DNA from: Streptomyces sp. NBC_01428
GTDB lineage: Bacteria > Actinomycetota > Actinomycetes > Streptomycetales > Streptomycetaceae
Reading direction: 5' to 3'
Length of the DNA stretch: 64,000 nucleotides
Assembly (NCBI RefSeq): GCF_036231965.1
Contig: NZ_CP109499.1
Coordinates: 7,874,001 to 7,938,000, forward strand
Under the pieces are notes generated by a model. It saw nothing but the letters and a program-made list of their open reading frames with translations. It had not been told where the DNA came from and ran no database searches. Both the position numbers and the translations under genes were made by a program. This document shows, piece after piece, positions 47,361 through 55,639 of this stretch (position 1 is the first letter of the stretch; the number at the start of each line of letters is the position of its first letter).

Positions 47361-48716
47361 TCAGCTCGCCGCGTAGTTCTGCAGGAACAGCGCCTCGGAG
47401 ACCGACAGGCGCTCCAGCTCGTCCGGGGAGACGCTCTCGTTCACCGCGTGGATCTGCGCCTCCGGCTCGCTCAGGCCGATGAGCAGGATCTCCGTCTCCG
47501 GATACAGCGAGGCGAGGGTGTTGCACAGCGGGATCGAGCCGCCCATGCCCGAGGACTGCATCTCCTGGCCCGGATAGGCGACGGCCATGGCCGCGGCCAT
47601 CGACGCGTACGCCGGGCTGGAGGTGTCGGCCCGGAACGCCTGGCCCTGGCCGATCTGCTCCGTGGTGACGCGCGCGCCCCACGGCGTGTGCGCCTCGATG
47701 TGCGCCTGGAGCAGCTTCGTCGCCTCGCCGGCGTCCACGCCCGGCGGCACCCGCAGGCTGACCAGCGCCCTGGCACCCGCCTGCACGGAGGGCGTCGCGC
47801 CCACGACCGGCGGGCAGTCGATCCCGAGGACGGTCACGCTCGGACGCGCCCAGAGGCGGTCGGCGACGGTGCCGGAGCCGATCAGCTCCACCCCGTCGAG
47901 CACCTTGGCGTCCTCACGGAACGCCTGGTCCTCGTACTGCAGGCCGTCCCACACGGACGCGGCGTCCAGACCGTCGACGGTCGTCGAGCCGTCCCGGTCC
48001 CGCAGCGAGTCCAGCAGCCGGATCAGCGCGGCCAGCGCGTCGGGTGCCGCACCGCCGAACTGTCCCGAGTGCAGGTTCCCTTCCAGGGTGTCCACCTGAA
48101 CCCGTACGAGGGTCATGCCGCGCAGCGTCGCCGTGACCGTCGGGAGACCCGCCCGGAAGTTGCCCGCGTCGCCGATGACGATGGTGTCGGCGGTGAGCAG
48201 CTCCGGGTGCTCCTCGGCGTACCGCTCCAGACCGCCGGTGCCCTGCTCCTCGGAACCCTCGACGATCACCTTGACGTGCACCGGCACGCCGCCGTTCGCC
48301 TTCAGCGCGCGCAGCGCCAGCAGGTGCATGATGACCCCGCCCTTGCAGTCGGCGCTGCCCCGCCCGTACCAACGGCCGTCACGTTCCACCAGGTCGAACG
48401 GCGGGGTCGCCCAGGCCGCTTCGTCCAGCGGCGGCTGCACGTCGTAGTGCGCGTACAGCAGAACCGTTTTGGCGCCGTCGGGGCCCGGCAGGAAGCCGTA
48501 CACGGACTGGGTGCCGTCCGGGGTGTCCAGCAGCGCCACGTCCTCGAAGCCCTCGGAACGCAGCGCGTCGGCGATCCAGTTCGCCGCTCCCTCGCTCTCG
48601 CTCCTCGGATACTGGTCGAAGTCCGCCACCGACTTGAAGGCCACCAGCTCGGTGAGCTCCGCCTTCGCCCGGGGCATGAGCGAGGCGACGGTCTCGGCGA
48701 CCGGATTCGACGACAT
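47361..48716 (-). CDS. M20-family dipeptidase/peptidase
   Basis: 451 residues. Metal ligands: AHYDVQP (His, first metal), WYGRGSADCKGG (bridging Asp), GSEEQGTGG (Glu-Glu), and the C-terminal GMGGSIPLCN; a dimerisation domain lies between TLRGMTLVRVQVDT and PPGVDAGEATKLL. Typical of cytosolic Xaa-Xaa or beta-Ala-Xaa dipeptidases. ATG 48716 with GAGGAG 8 bases upstream fixes the start; the open frame extends much further antisense to the next gene. An 18-bp inverted repeat lies upstream. Confidence 0.92.
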   Translation of the reverse strand: MSSNPVAETVASLMPRAKAELTELVAFKSVADFDQYPRSESEGAANWIADALRSEGFEDVALLDTPDGTQSVYGFLPGPDGAKTVLLYAHYDVQPPLDEAAWATPPFDLVERDGRWYGRGSADCKGGVIMHLLALRALKANGGVPVHVKVIVEGSEEQGTGGLERYAEEHPELLTADTIVIGDAGNFRAGLPTVTATLRGMTLVRVQVDTLEGNLHSGQFGGAAPDALAALIRLLDSLRDRDGSTTVDGLDAASVWDGLQYEDQAFREDAKVLDGVELIGSGTVADRLWARPSVTVLGIDCPPVVGATPSVQAGARALVSLRVPPGVDAGEATKLLQAHIEAHTPWGARVTTEQIGQGQAFRADTSSPAYASMAAAMAVAYPGQEMQSSGMGGSIPLCNTLASLYPETEILLIGLSEPEAQIHAVNESVSPDELERLSVSEALFLQNYAAS

Positions 48717-48741
48717 GGGCACGCTCCTCGTAGGTGCGACG

Positions 48742-48759
48742 TTGTACTTCTGTGTACAA
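48742..48759. promoter_or_regulatory. Inverted repeat TTGTAC-N6-GTACAA
   Basis: Perfect 6-bp arms (48742-48747, 48754-48759) 26 bases upstream of the M20 start. Likely an operator; regulator not encoded nearby. Confidence 0.5.
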
Positions 48760-48899
48760 GTGATCGGTGATGCGTGCACACGTCCCGGTGTGCGGGACGG
48801 GTGCGCTGCCGATCCTCCCACAGTGGCCTGCGGCGATGCCCGCCGTAGGATGCGGGGGACAGGTGCGGCAGACGGCTGGACTGGGAGCAGTAGACCAAC

Positions 48900-50222
48900 G
48901 TGAGCAGCGAGAACTCTTCGGCGGACGACGTGCGGCGTGCGGCGGACGACGGGCAGCAGGTGTGGGACGTCGTAGTCGTCGGCGCGGGGCCCGCGGGCGC
49001 TTCGGCCGCCTACGCGGCAGCGGTCGCGGGACGCAGCGTCCTGCTCCTGGAGAAAGCCGAACTGCCCCGCTACAAAACATGCGGCGGCGGCATCATCGGT
49101 CCTTCCCGGGACGCCCTGCCACCCGGCTTCGAGCTGCCGTTCAAGGACCGGGTGCACGCGGTCACCTTCTCGATGGACGGCAGGTTCGCCCGTACGCGGC
49201 GATCCCGGCAGATGCTGTTCGGGCTGATCAACCGGCCCGAGTTCGACCAGCAACTCGTCGAGTACGCCCAGAAGGCGGGCGCCGAACTGCGCACCGGGGC
49301 CACGGTGTCCCGCGTCGAGCAGCACGGCTCGGCCGTGCCGGACCGGCGCACCGTCGCCGTGGTCCTGCAGGGCGGCGAGACCGTCCTGGCGCGCGCGGTG
49401 GTCGGCGCCGACGGAAGCGCCAGCCGCATAGGGGCACACGTAGGGGTGAAGCTCGATCAGGTCGACCTCGGCCTGGAGGCCGAGATCCCGGTGCCGGAGA
49501 CGGTCGCCGAGGACTGGAGGGGCCGCGTCCTGATCGACTGGGGCCCCATGCCCGGAAGCTACGGATGGGTCTTCCCGAAGGGGGACACCCTCACCGTCGG
49601 CGTCATCTCCGCCCGCGGTGAAGGAGCGGCCACCAAGCGGTACTTGGAGGACTTCATCGCCCGGCTCGGCCTCGCCGGGTTCGAACCGTCCATCTCCTCC
49701 GGTCACTTGACGCGCTGCCGCGCCGACGACTCGCCGCTGTCGCGCGGCCGGGTGCTCGTCTGCGGCGACGCGGCGGGACTGCTCGAACCGTGGACCCGTG
49801 AGGGCATCTCGTTCGCGCTGCGCTCCGGCCGGCTCGCGGGGGAGTGGGCGGTGCGGATCGCCGAGGCGCACGACGCCGTCGACGCCCGGCGCCAGGCCCT
49901 GAACTACGCGTTCGCGATCAAGGCGGGTCTCGGCGTCGAGATGAGCGTCGGCAAGCGTCTGCTCGCCGCCTTCGAGCGCCGTCCCGGCGTGTTCCACGCG
50001 GGTCTCACCGGGATCCGCCCGGTGTGGAAGGCCTTCACGGGGATCACCCGCGGCTCCACGACGCTGGGCGAGATCGTGCGGTCGCGCCCCATGGTCGGGC
50101 GTGCCCTGACCGCTCTCGACCGGGCGCCGCAGATCGCGGAGGCCAAGGACGCGGACCCCAAGGACGCCGACGGCCAGGACGGCGAACCGCAGGGCGTGGA
50201 GCCCAAGGGCGCGGAGGGATAG
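48900..50222 (+). CDS. Geranylgeranyl reductase-family FAD oxidoreductase
   Basis: 440 residues. FAD loop DVVVVGAGPAGASAAYAAAV (23-42), then LLLEKAELPRYKTCGGGIIG characteristic of the GGR family, ARAVVGADGSASRIG and GRVLVCGDAAGLLEPWTREG for FAD ribityl binding. Family members reduce prenyl double bonds of menaquinone, archaeal lipids or other isoprenoids. The C-terminus (about 415-440) is an acidic repeat-like tail with KDADPKDADGQDGEPQ. GTG start; TAGGAT (48846-48851) is the Streptomyces -10 consensus. Convergent with the nitroreductase, only 15 bases apart. Confidence 0.9.
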   Translation: MSSENSSADDVRRAADDGQQVWDVVVVGAGPAGASAAYAAAVAGRSVLLLEKAELPRYKTCGGGIIGPSRDALPPGFELPFKDRVHAVTFSMDGRFARTRRSRQMLFGLINRPEFDQQLVEYAQKAGAELRTGATVSRVEQHGSAVPDRRTVAVVLQGGETVLARAVVGADGSASRIGAHVGVKLDQVDLGLEAEIPVPETVAEDWRGRVLIDWGPMPGSYGWVFPKGDTLTVGVISARGEGAATKRYLEDFIARLGLAGFEPSISSGHLTRCRADDSPLSRGRVLVCGDAAGLLEPWTREGISFALRSGRLAGEWAVRIAEAHDAVDARRQALNYAFAIKAGLGVEMSVGKRLLAAFERRPGVFHAGLTGIRPVWKAFTGITRGSTTLGEIVRSRPMVGRALTALDRAPQIAEAKDADPKDADGQDGEPQGVEPKGAEG

Positions 50223-50237
50223 GCGCGTCGGCCGGCG

Positions 50238-50687
50238 TCAGCTCCCGACCGCGATCCGGAAGACGGGGTGGTCGGGGGCGATGCGGCGCAGCTCCTCGTC
50301 GGACGAGTCGGGACCGACGCCGCCGAAGAACACCCCGACCTCGGCCTTCCAGCGCTTGAGGTAGGCGCGCAGCAGCGGGACCTTGTCGTCGTCGGCGACC
50401 TCGACGGCGGTGAAGGCCTCCACCTTCTTGCCGAGGCGCAGCTCGCCGCCGCCGGCCGCCCGCATGTTGTGCGTCCACTGGACGTGACCGCGGGGGGCCA
50501 CGAGGTACTGCTTCCCGTCCACGGTGAGCAGGTTGACCGGCGTCGTGCGCCACTCGCCGCTCTTGCGGCCCCGGACGGCCAGCACCCGCGAACCCCAGAC
50601 GCTGAGGCCCCGCCTGGTCGTCCAGGCCACGGTGCGGTTGAGGATGTTGACGGTGAACCAGCCGGGCTTCTGGACATGTGTCGACAC
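50238..50687 (-). CDS. Deazaflavin (F420)-dependent nitroreductase-family protein
   Basis: 149 residues. VQKPGWFTVNILNRTVAWTT, SRVLAVRGRKSGEWRTTPVN, YLVAPRGHVQWTHNMRAAGG and GELRLGKKVEAFTAVEVADD are the DDN/Rv3547-like split-barrel signatures, binding F420 phosphate and ring. Such enzymes reduce nitroaromatics, quinones or aflatoxins. GTG 50687 with AAGGGG upstream is the best start; earlier codons overlap the repeat array. Probable target of the divergent TetR. Confidence 0.88.
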   Translation of the reverse strand: MSTHVQKPGWFTVNILNRTVAWTTRRGLSVWGSRVLAVRGRKSGEWRTTPVNLLTVDGKQYLVAPRGHVQWTHNMRAAGGGELRLGKKVEAFTAVEVADDDKVPLLRAYLKRWKAEVGVFFGGVGPDSSDEELRRIAPDHPVFRIAVGS

Positions 50688-50712
50688 GGTGACCCCTTGA
50701 GATCCGTGGTGG

Positions 50713-50898
50713 GAGCGCCGCTCTCTTTTGTGAGCACTGCTCTCGCTTGAGGTAAGTCTGCCGGAGATGGGTGCCCAAAAGCAAGAGCACTGCTCTCGTA
50801 TTTGTTCACCGCTCTCGTTTTGGAGCACCTGTTCCGATCGGGAGCGTCGCTCTCATCGCGGAGCGCTGCTCTCGTTTGTGTGCACTGCTCTGAAAACG
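50713..50898. repeat. Phased array of eight 19-bp palindromic repeats (multi-site operator)
   Basis: Consensus GAGC-RYY-GCTCTCG within a 19-bp unit. Palindrome centres: 50718, 50737, then 50790, 50809, 50828, 50847, 50866 and 50885; the last six are contiguous 19-bp units covering 50785-50898, the first two are another contiguous pair. The pair at 50713-50750 is 26 bases from the nitroreductase start and the block of six ends 16 bases before the TetR start. A 34-base gap (50751-50784) separates them and may hold the divergent promoters. Units 4, 5 and 8 have one degenerate half. Confidence 0.9.
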
Positions 50899-50914
50899 TG
50901 GGAGACTGCCCCTC

Positions 50915-51625
50915 ATGAGTACCGCACGAGGGGCACGCGCCCGAGCCAGGATCGAGGTCACGGCGGCCATCAAGGACGAGGCGCGCAGACAGCTCGCCGC
51001 GGACGGCGCCGCGAAGCTCTCCCTGCGGGCCGTGGCCCGCGAACTCGGGATGGTCTCCTCGGCGCTCTACCGCTACTTCCCCAGCCGCGACGACCTGCTC
51101 ACGGCCCTCATCATCGACGCCTACAACTCCCTCGGCGAGGCCGCCGAGTCCGCGCACGCCGCCGTCGCCGAGGCCGGACCCCGGGCCCGCTGGATCGCCG
51201 TGTGTCTGGCGGCCCGCCGGTGGGCGCTGGCGCATCCGCACGAGTACGCGCTCATCTACGGCTCGCCCGTCCCCGGCTACGTCGCGCCGCAGGAGACCGT
51301 GCCGGCCGCAGCCCGGGTCGGGCTGCTGCTGATCGGCGTGGTGCGGGACGCGTACCGCGGCAAGGGCGTGGCGCGGTCCGCGCTGGCCGCGGACCTGACG
51401 GCCGAGGCGCGGCGGATGTCGGCGGATCTCGCGCCCGACCTGCCGCCCGATGTGATCGTGCCGCTGGTGGCCGCTTGGGCGCAGCTCTACGGGTTGATCG
51501 GGTTCGAGCTGTTCGGCCAGTTCAACCGTGTCGTCGAGGACCGCGAGCCGTTCTTCCGGCAGGCGGTGGGGAGGCTCGCGCACGACGTGGGGCTCGTCCA
51601 TCCGGAGCCGGGCAGCGCCGTCTGA
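50915..51625 (+). CDS. TetR-family regulator with WHG-type C-terminal domain
   Basis: 236 residues. HTH about 16-62 with KDEARRQLAADGAAKLSLRA and VARELGMVSSALYRYFPSRD. The C-terminal domain contains WAQLYGLIGFELFGQFNRVV, the WHG-type signature, and a moderately long ligand domain. ATG start, GGGAG 10 bases upstream. The palindromic repeat array fills the region between this gene and the divergent nitroreductase, so it is the obvious DNA-binding candidate. Confidence 0.9.
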   Translation: MSTARGARARARIEVTAAIKDEARRQLAADGAAKLSLRAVARELGMVSSALYRYFPSRDDLLTALIIDAYNSLGEAAESAHAAVAEAGPRARWIAVCLAARRWALAHPHEYALIYGSPVPGYVAPQETVPAAARVGLLLIGVVRDAYRGKGVARSALAADLTAEARRMSADLAPDLPPDVIVPLVAAWAQLYGLIGFELFGQFNRVVEDREPFFRQAVGRLAHDVGLVHPEPGSAV

Positions 51626-51725
51626 ACCGCCCGGCACGGCGGAACGGGCGGTCCAGGCCGTACCCGACACCGGCCCGGCGCCCGCCGGGGTGCGCGCCCA
51701 CCGCGCTCCCGTCGGGTTCCGTGTC

Positions 51726-51743
51726 GTACTCCCGGGGGAGTAC
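51726..51743 (+). promoter_or_regulatory. Palindrome upstream of two-component operon
   Basis: GTACTCCCGGGGGAGTAC: perfect 8-bp arms with a GG centre, 60 bases before the histidine kinase start. Likely binding site of the co-encoded LuxR-type response regulator. TAGCGT (51790-51795) could be the -10 for a near-leaderless kinase mRNA. Confidence 0.6.
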
Positions 51744-51802
51744 GGGTGATCACCTCGCCCGGCGGACGCCGGGCGCGTGCCCGGCCGTCTAGCGTGACGG
51801 TC

Positions 51803-53038
51803 ATGGAAGAGCAGCGCACGCCCGTGGCCCCGACGGGGGGCGGTCCGCCGTGGCGGCGGTACGGGCCGCCCGGCTGGGACCGCTGGAGCGAGGAGGAGCA
51901 CGGCACGCGGTGGCCGTGGCGCTCCACGCTGCTGCTGACCGCCTTCGTGCTGCTCGGTTCGACCTTCGCCGCCCACGCCCAGCACGGCGACCGGCTCGGA
52001 CTCGACGTCTTCGCGCGGGTGCTGCTGCTGACGGGTTCGGGGCTGCTGCTCTGGCGGCAGCGGTACCCGGTGGCGGTCGCGTTCGGCACGGCCACGGTCG
52101 CCTTGGTCTACGTCGCCGCGGGCTACCCCTACGGGCCGGTCTTCCTGCCGGTCGCCGTGGGCTGCTTCAGCGCGGTCGTCGCGGGTCACCGACGGGCCGC
52201 CTGGACCGCGATCGGGCTGCTCTGGGCGGGGCATCTGCTGGTGTCCCACTGGCTCTACCGCTGGTTGCCGCCGACGGGTGACCGTCCGCCGTCCTGGATG
52301 CAGGAGGTCGGCGTAGCGACCTGGGTAGTGGCGGTCGTCGCGCTGTCGGAACTGGTCCGGGTACGCCGTGAGCAGTGGTCCCGTGAACGGGCCGAACGGG
52401 CGCAGGCCGCCCGGCGCCGCGCGGACGAGGAGCGGCTGCGGATCGCCCGGGAACTGCATGACGTCCTCGCCCACAGCATCTCGGTCATCAACGTCCAGGC
52501 CGGCGTGGGTCTCGCCCTCCTCGACTCCGACCCCGAGCAGGCGCGGACCGCGCTCACCACCATCAAGGCGGCCAGCAAGGAGGCCCTCGGCGAGGTGCGT
52601 CAAGTGCTCGACACCCTGCGCGCGCCGGGTGAGGCACCGCGCACCCCGGCGCCCGGACTCGACCGGCTGCCCGAACTGGTCGAGCAGGCGGCGCGCGCCG
52701 GGCTGACGGTCGAGGTCCGGGGGGAGGCCCCCGCGTCGGCCCCCGGTACCGACCTGGCCGCGTTCCGCATCGTCCAGGAGGCGCTCACCAACGTCGTACG
52801 GCACTCGGGGTCGCGCCGCGCGCGTGTCCGGCTCGATCACGCCGGGGGCCTGCTGCGGCTCCTGATCGACGACGACGGGCCGGCCACCGGCGTGGACGCG
52901 GGCGGCAGCGGCAACGGGCTCGCCGGGATGCGGGAGCGGGCGGCGGCGCTCGGTGGCACGATCGAGGCGGGACCGCGCGACGACGGAGGGTTCCGTGTGC
53001 TGGCGGTGCTGCCGTGGAAGGCCAAGGAGGACCGGTGA
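51803..53038 (+). CDS. NarL-type sensor histidine kinase
   Basis: 411 residues. Cytoplasmic N-terminus (about 40), about six transmembrane helices (41-185, with STLLLTAFVLLGSTFAA first), then HisKA_3 phosphoacceptor in LRIARELHDVLAHSISVINV (His219) and HATPase_c with IVQEALTNVVRHS and GNGLAGMRERAAALGG. No extracytoplasmic sensor domain, so stimulus is probably in the membrane. Its stop overlaps the regulator's GTG start (GTGA). Confidence 0.93.
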   Translation: MEEQRTPVAPTGGGPPWRRYGPPGWDRWSEEEHGTRWPWRSTLLLTAFVLLGSTFAAHAQHGDRLGLDVFARVLLLTGSGLLLWRQRYPVAVAFGTATVALVYVAAGYPYGPVFLPVAVGCFSAVVAGHRRAAWTAIGLLWAGHLLVSHWLYRWLPPTGDRPPSWMQEVGVATWVVAVVALSELVRVRREQWSRERAERAQAARRRADEERLRIARELHDVLAHSISVINVQAGVGLALLDSDPEQARTALTTIKAASKEALGEVRQVLDTLRAPGEAPRTPAPGLDRLPELVEQAARAGLTVEVRGEAPASAPGTDLAAFRIVQEALTNVVRHSGSRRARVRLDHAGGLLRLLIDDDGPATGVDAGGSGNGLAGMRERAAALGGTIEAGPRDDGGFRVLAVLPWKAKEDR

Positions 53039-53700
53039 TCCGCGTACTGCTCGCCGACGACCAGTCGTTGGTCCGGGCCGGGTTCAAGGCGCTGCTCGAC
53101 GCGCAACCGGACATCGAGGTGGCCGGGGAGGCCGCCGACGGTGCGGAGGCGGTGCGCTCCGTGCGTGAACTGCGCCCCGACGTCGTCCTGATGGACATCC
53201 GGATGCCCGTCCTGGACGGCCTCGCCGCGACCCGTCGCATCACCGGTGACGCCGGCCTGGGGGACGTGAAGGTGGTCATGCTCACCACCTTCGAACTCGA
53301 CGAGTACGTCTTCGAGGCGATCCGTTCCGGCGCCTCCGGCTTCCTCGTCAAGGACACCGAGCCCGAGGAACTCCTGCGCGCCGTACGGGCGGTGGTCGGC
53401 GGCGACGCCCTGCTGTCGCCGGGAGTGACGCGGCGGCTGATCGCCGAGTTCGCGGCCCGCTCGAAGGAACCCGAGTCGGCCGCCTCGCTCGCCGAACTCA
53501 CCGACCGGGAAAGGGAGGTGATGGCGCTCGTGGGCATCGGCCTCTCGAACGACGAGATCGCGCGGCGCCTGGTCGTCAGCCCCCTCACGGCCAAGACCCA
53601 CGTCAGCCGCACGATGGTGAAGCTGGGCGCCCGCGACCGCGCCCAACTGGTCGTCCTCGCCTACGAGTCGGGCCTGGTGCGCCCGGGCTGGCTCGGCTGA
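53035..53700 (+). CDS. LuxR/NarL-type response regulator
   Basis: 221 residues. Receiver domain with acidic pocket Asp8/Asp9, phosphoacceptor Asp54 (VVLMDIRMPVLDG), Thr/Ser switch in VVMLTTFE and Lys in GFLVKDTEPEE. LuxR-type HTH: LTDREREVMALVGIGLSNDE then IARRLVVSPLTAKTHVSRTM. GTG start within the kinase stop, AAGGAGG 4 bases upstream. Its 3' end overlaps the convergent DUF6332-like gene by 40 bases. Target genes are unknown. Confidence 0.94.
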   Translation: MIRVLLADDQSLVRAGFKALLDAQPDIEVAGEAADGAEAVRSVRELRPDVVLMDIRMPVLDGLAATRRITGDAGLGDVKVVMLTTFELDEYVFEAIRSGASGFLVKDTEPEELLRAVRAVVGGDALLSPGVTRRLIAEFAARSKEPESAASLAELTDREREVMALVGIGLSNDEIARRLVVSPLTAKTHVSRTMVKLGARDRAQLVVLAYESGLVRPGWLG

Positions 53701-53996
53701 GCGGCCGGGTTCCCGCCGTTGAAGCGGAACAGCACCGTGGCCACCCGGAGGGCGAAGACGGCGGCGGCCAGGCCGCCGCCCGCGGTCACGAGCATGCGGA
53801 CGGTGTCCCGCGACAGGTCCAGGAAGAGGGCGGGTCCGGCGACGACCCCGAAGGCGACGGCGGCGACGAACGCTGCGCTGGCCAGGGCGTATCCGATCTC
53901 GACGGTGACGGCGTCCCGCTCGGCCTGACCGCGCCGCCCGCCCGTGCCGTCCCTGGCGCCGCGGTCGTGGTCCCTGGGATTCCCGTCGTTGTCCAT
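53661..53996 (-). CDS. DUF6332-like two-span membrane protein
   Basis: 111 residues. Charged N-terminus (DNDGNPRDHDRGARDGTGG), then helices EIGYALASAAFVAAVAFGVV and VRMLVTAGGGLAAAVFALRV, a pattern I associate with DUF6332. Function unknown. Start is doubtful: ATG 53996 has no properly spaced ribosome site and TTG 54008 is an alternative. The 3' end lies 40 bases inside the convergent response-regulator gene, so antisense effects are possible. Confidence 0.6.
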   Translation of the reverse strand: MDNDGNPRDHDRGARDGTGGRRGQAERDAVTVEIGYALASAAFVAAVAFGVVAGPALFLDLSRDTVRMLVTAGGGLAAAVFALRVATVLFRFNGGNPAAQPSQPGRTRPDS

Positions 53997-54012
53997 CTCC
54001 TGAGTCAACCGT

Positions 54013-54049
54013 GCGGTGCCCGGTGGGGCAAGGCTCCACCGGGCACCGC
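54013..54049 (-). terminator. Terminator after MFS gene
   Basis: Perfect 14-bp stem (54013-54026 with 54036-54049), 9-base loop, 22 bases past the minus-strand stop at 54072 and upstream of the DUF6332-like gene. Confidence 0.8.
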
Positions 54050-54071
54050 GGGTCGGACGGTCTCGCTCGTC

Positions 54072-55553
54072 CTAGTCGCGGACGGGCACGCGCTCCTGCT
54101 CCGTCGTGCTCGGCAGGGAGCGGGCGACGACGACGGACTCCCGCGGACGCCGGGTGCGCAGGCCCGGCAGGGTGATCAGCAGCCCCGCGAGAGCGATGCC
54201 GGTCACCACCATCAGGCCGGGACGGTAGCTGTCCAGGACCGCCTGGGGCGATGACCCCTCCGAGGAGTTCGCGGTGACGGCCGCCGTGACGACGGCGAGG
54301 AAGATCGCGCCGCCGACCTGCACGGAGGTGTTCAGGAGACCAGAGACCATGCCCTGCTCGTGGTCGTCGACCCCGTTGGTCGCCTGGATGTTGAGGGACG
54401 GGAAGACCAGGGCGCAGGCGGCGCCGATCAGCAGCATGGTCGGCAGGATGACCGCCGCGTAGACGGGGTGGAGGTCGACGCGGAGGAACAGCGCGTAGCC
54501 CGCGACCATCAGGGCGAAGCCCGTCGCGATGAGGCGGGGAGTGCCGAACCGGTCGACGACCGCGCCCACCTTGGTGGAGGACAGCGCCACCAGAGCCCCG
54601 GCCGGCAGGAACGCCAGCGCGGTGTGCAGGGCCGACCAGCCGAGCAGCGACTGCATGTACAGGGTCACCAGGAACTGGAAGCCGACGTACGAGCCGAAGA
54701 ACGCCATCGCGCCGAGCTGGGCCCGGACCTGGCTGCCGGAACGCAGCACGCCCAGCCGGATCAGCGGGCTCGGGCTGCGCCGCTCGACGCCGACGAAGGC
54801 GCTGAGCAGAACGGCGACGGCGGCGAAGGAGAGCAGCGTGCGGGCCGATCCCCAGCCGGCCTCGGGGGCCTGGACGACGGTGAAGACGAGCAGCAGCATC
54901 GAGGCCGTGCCGAGGACGGCGCCCGGGATGTCGTAGCCGCCGTGGTTCTTCTCGCGGTCGCTGCGCGGGATGAGCTTCAGGCCCACGAACAGGGCGACGA
55001 GGGCGATCGGCGCGGGCAGCAGCATGGTCAGCCGCCAGCTCGCCTCGGTGAGCAGGCCGGACAGGACGAGGCCCATGGAGAAGCCGGTGGCCGCGCAGGT
55101 GGTGTAGATGGACAGCGCGCGGTTGCGCAGCGGGCCCTCGGCGAAGGTCGTGGTGATGATCGACAGCCCCGCGGGAGCGGTGAAAGCGGCGCTCAGGCCC
55201 TTGATGAAGCGGCTGGCGATGAGCAGCGGTCCCGAGTCGACGAGTCCGCCGAGCACCGACGCGAGCGCGAAGACGGCCAGGGCCACCAGGAAGACCTGGC
55301 GGCGGCCGAGCAGGTCGGCGGCGCGTCCGCCGAGGAGGAGCAGTCCGCCGTATCCCAGGATGTAGCCGCTGACGATCCACTGGAGCGTCGAGGTGGAGAG
55401 GTGCAGTTCCGAACCGATGGACGGCAGGGCGACGCCGACCATCGACACGTCGAGGGCGTCCAGGAACATCGCCGCGCAGAGCACGAGCAGGGTTCCCCAC
55501 AGCCGGGGAGTCCAGCGGTCCTGGGGTGTGGGACGGGTGAGCGGAGAGGTCAT
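54072..55553 (-). CDS. MFS drug efflux transporter (EmrB/QacA-like)
   Basis: 493 residues, 14 predicted helices. Start LWGTLLVLCAAMFLDALDVS, motif C-like GFSMGLVLSGLLTEASWR, motif A variant GRAADLLGRRQVFL, and a long helix-13/14 region, as in DHA2-type proton antiporters that expel drugs or lipophilic compounds. Divergent from a MarR gene with a 24-bp palindrome between them. No SD precedes ATG 55553, so the mRNA may be leaderless; the frame extends 9 codons upstream. Confidence 0.88.
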   Translation of the reverse strand: MTSPLTRPTPQDRWTPRLWGTLLVLCAAMFLDALDVSMVGVALPSIGSELHLSTSTLQWIVSGYILGYGGLLLLGGRAADLLGRRQVFLVALAVFALASVLGGLVDSGPLLIASRFIKGLSAAFTAPAGLSIITTTFAEGPLRNRALSIYTTCAATGFSMGLVLSGLLTEASWRLTMLLPAPIALVALFVGLKLIPRSDREKNHGGYDIPGAVLGTASMLLLVFTVVQAPEAGWGSARTLLSFAAVAVLLSAFVGVERRSPSPLIRLGVLRSGSQVRAQLGAMAFFGSYVGFQFLVTLYMQSLLGWSALHTALAFLPAGALVALSSTKVGAVVDRFGTPRLIATGFALMVAGYALFLRVDLHPVYAAVILPTMLLIGAACALVFPSLNIQATNGVDDHEQGMVSGLLNTSVQVGGAIFLAVVTAAVTANSSEGSSPQAVLDSYRPGLMVVTGIALAGLLITLPGLRTRRPRESVVVARSLPSTTEQERVPVRD

Positions 55554-55577
55554 GAGGTCAGAGATTACATGCACGCG

Positions 55578-55601
55578 CATTCAATGCAAATGCATTTAAT
55601 G
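55578..55601. promoter_or_regulatory. MarR operator between MFS and MarR genes
   Basis: CATT-C-AATGCA-AA-TGCATT-T-AATG: a 24-bp palindrome with one mismatched pair apart from the central AA. It lies 25 bases from the MFS start and 39 from the MarR start, able to regulate both. Confidence 0.75.
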
Positions 55602-55639
55602 ACGATGCAACAAAGTGGATCGTTTGCTACGGTGCGGCC

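Noticed and set aside
48717..49997. N-terminal extension of the M20 peptidase to 878 residues
   Set aside because: The added part is antisense to the geranylgeranyl reductase; ATG 48716 has an excellent ribosome site.
50713..50898. CRISPR-like array
   Set aside because: Units are 19 bp, contiguous and palindromic with no unique spacers and no cas genes; an operator array fits better.
49904..52840. 978-codon minus-strand frame
   Set aside because: Spans the antisense of several genes with unrelated translations; GC-frame artefact.
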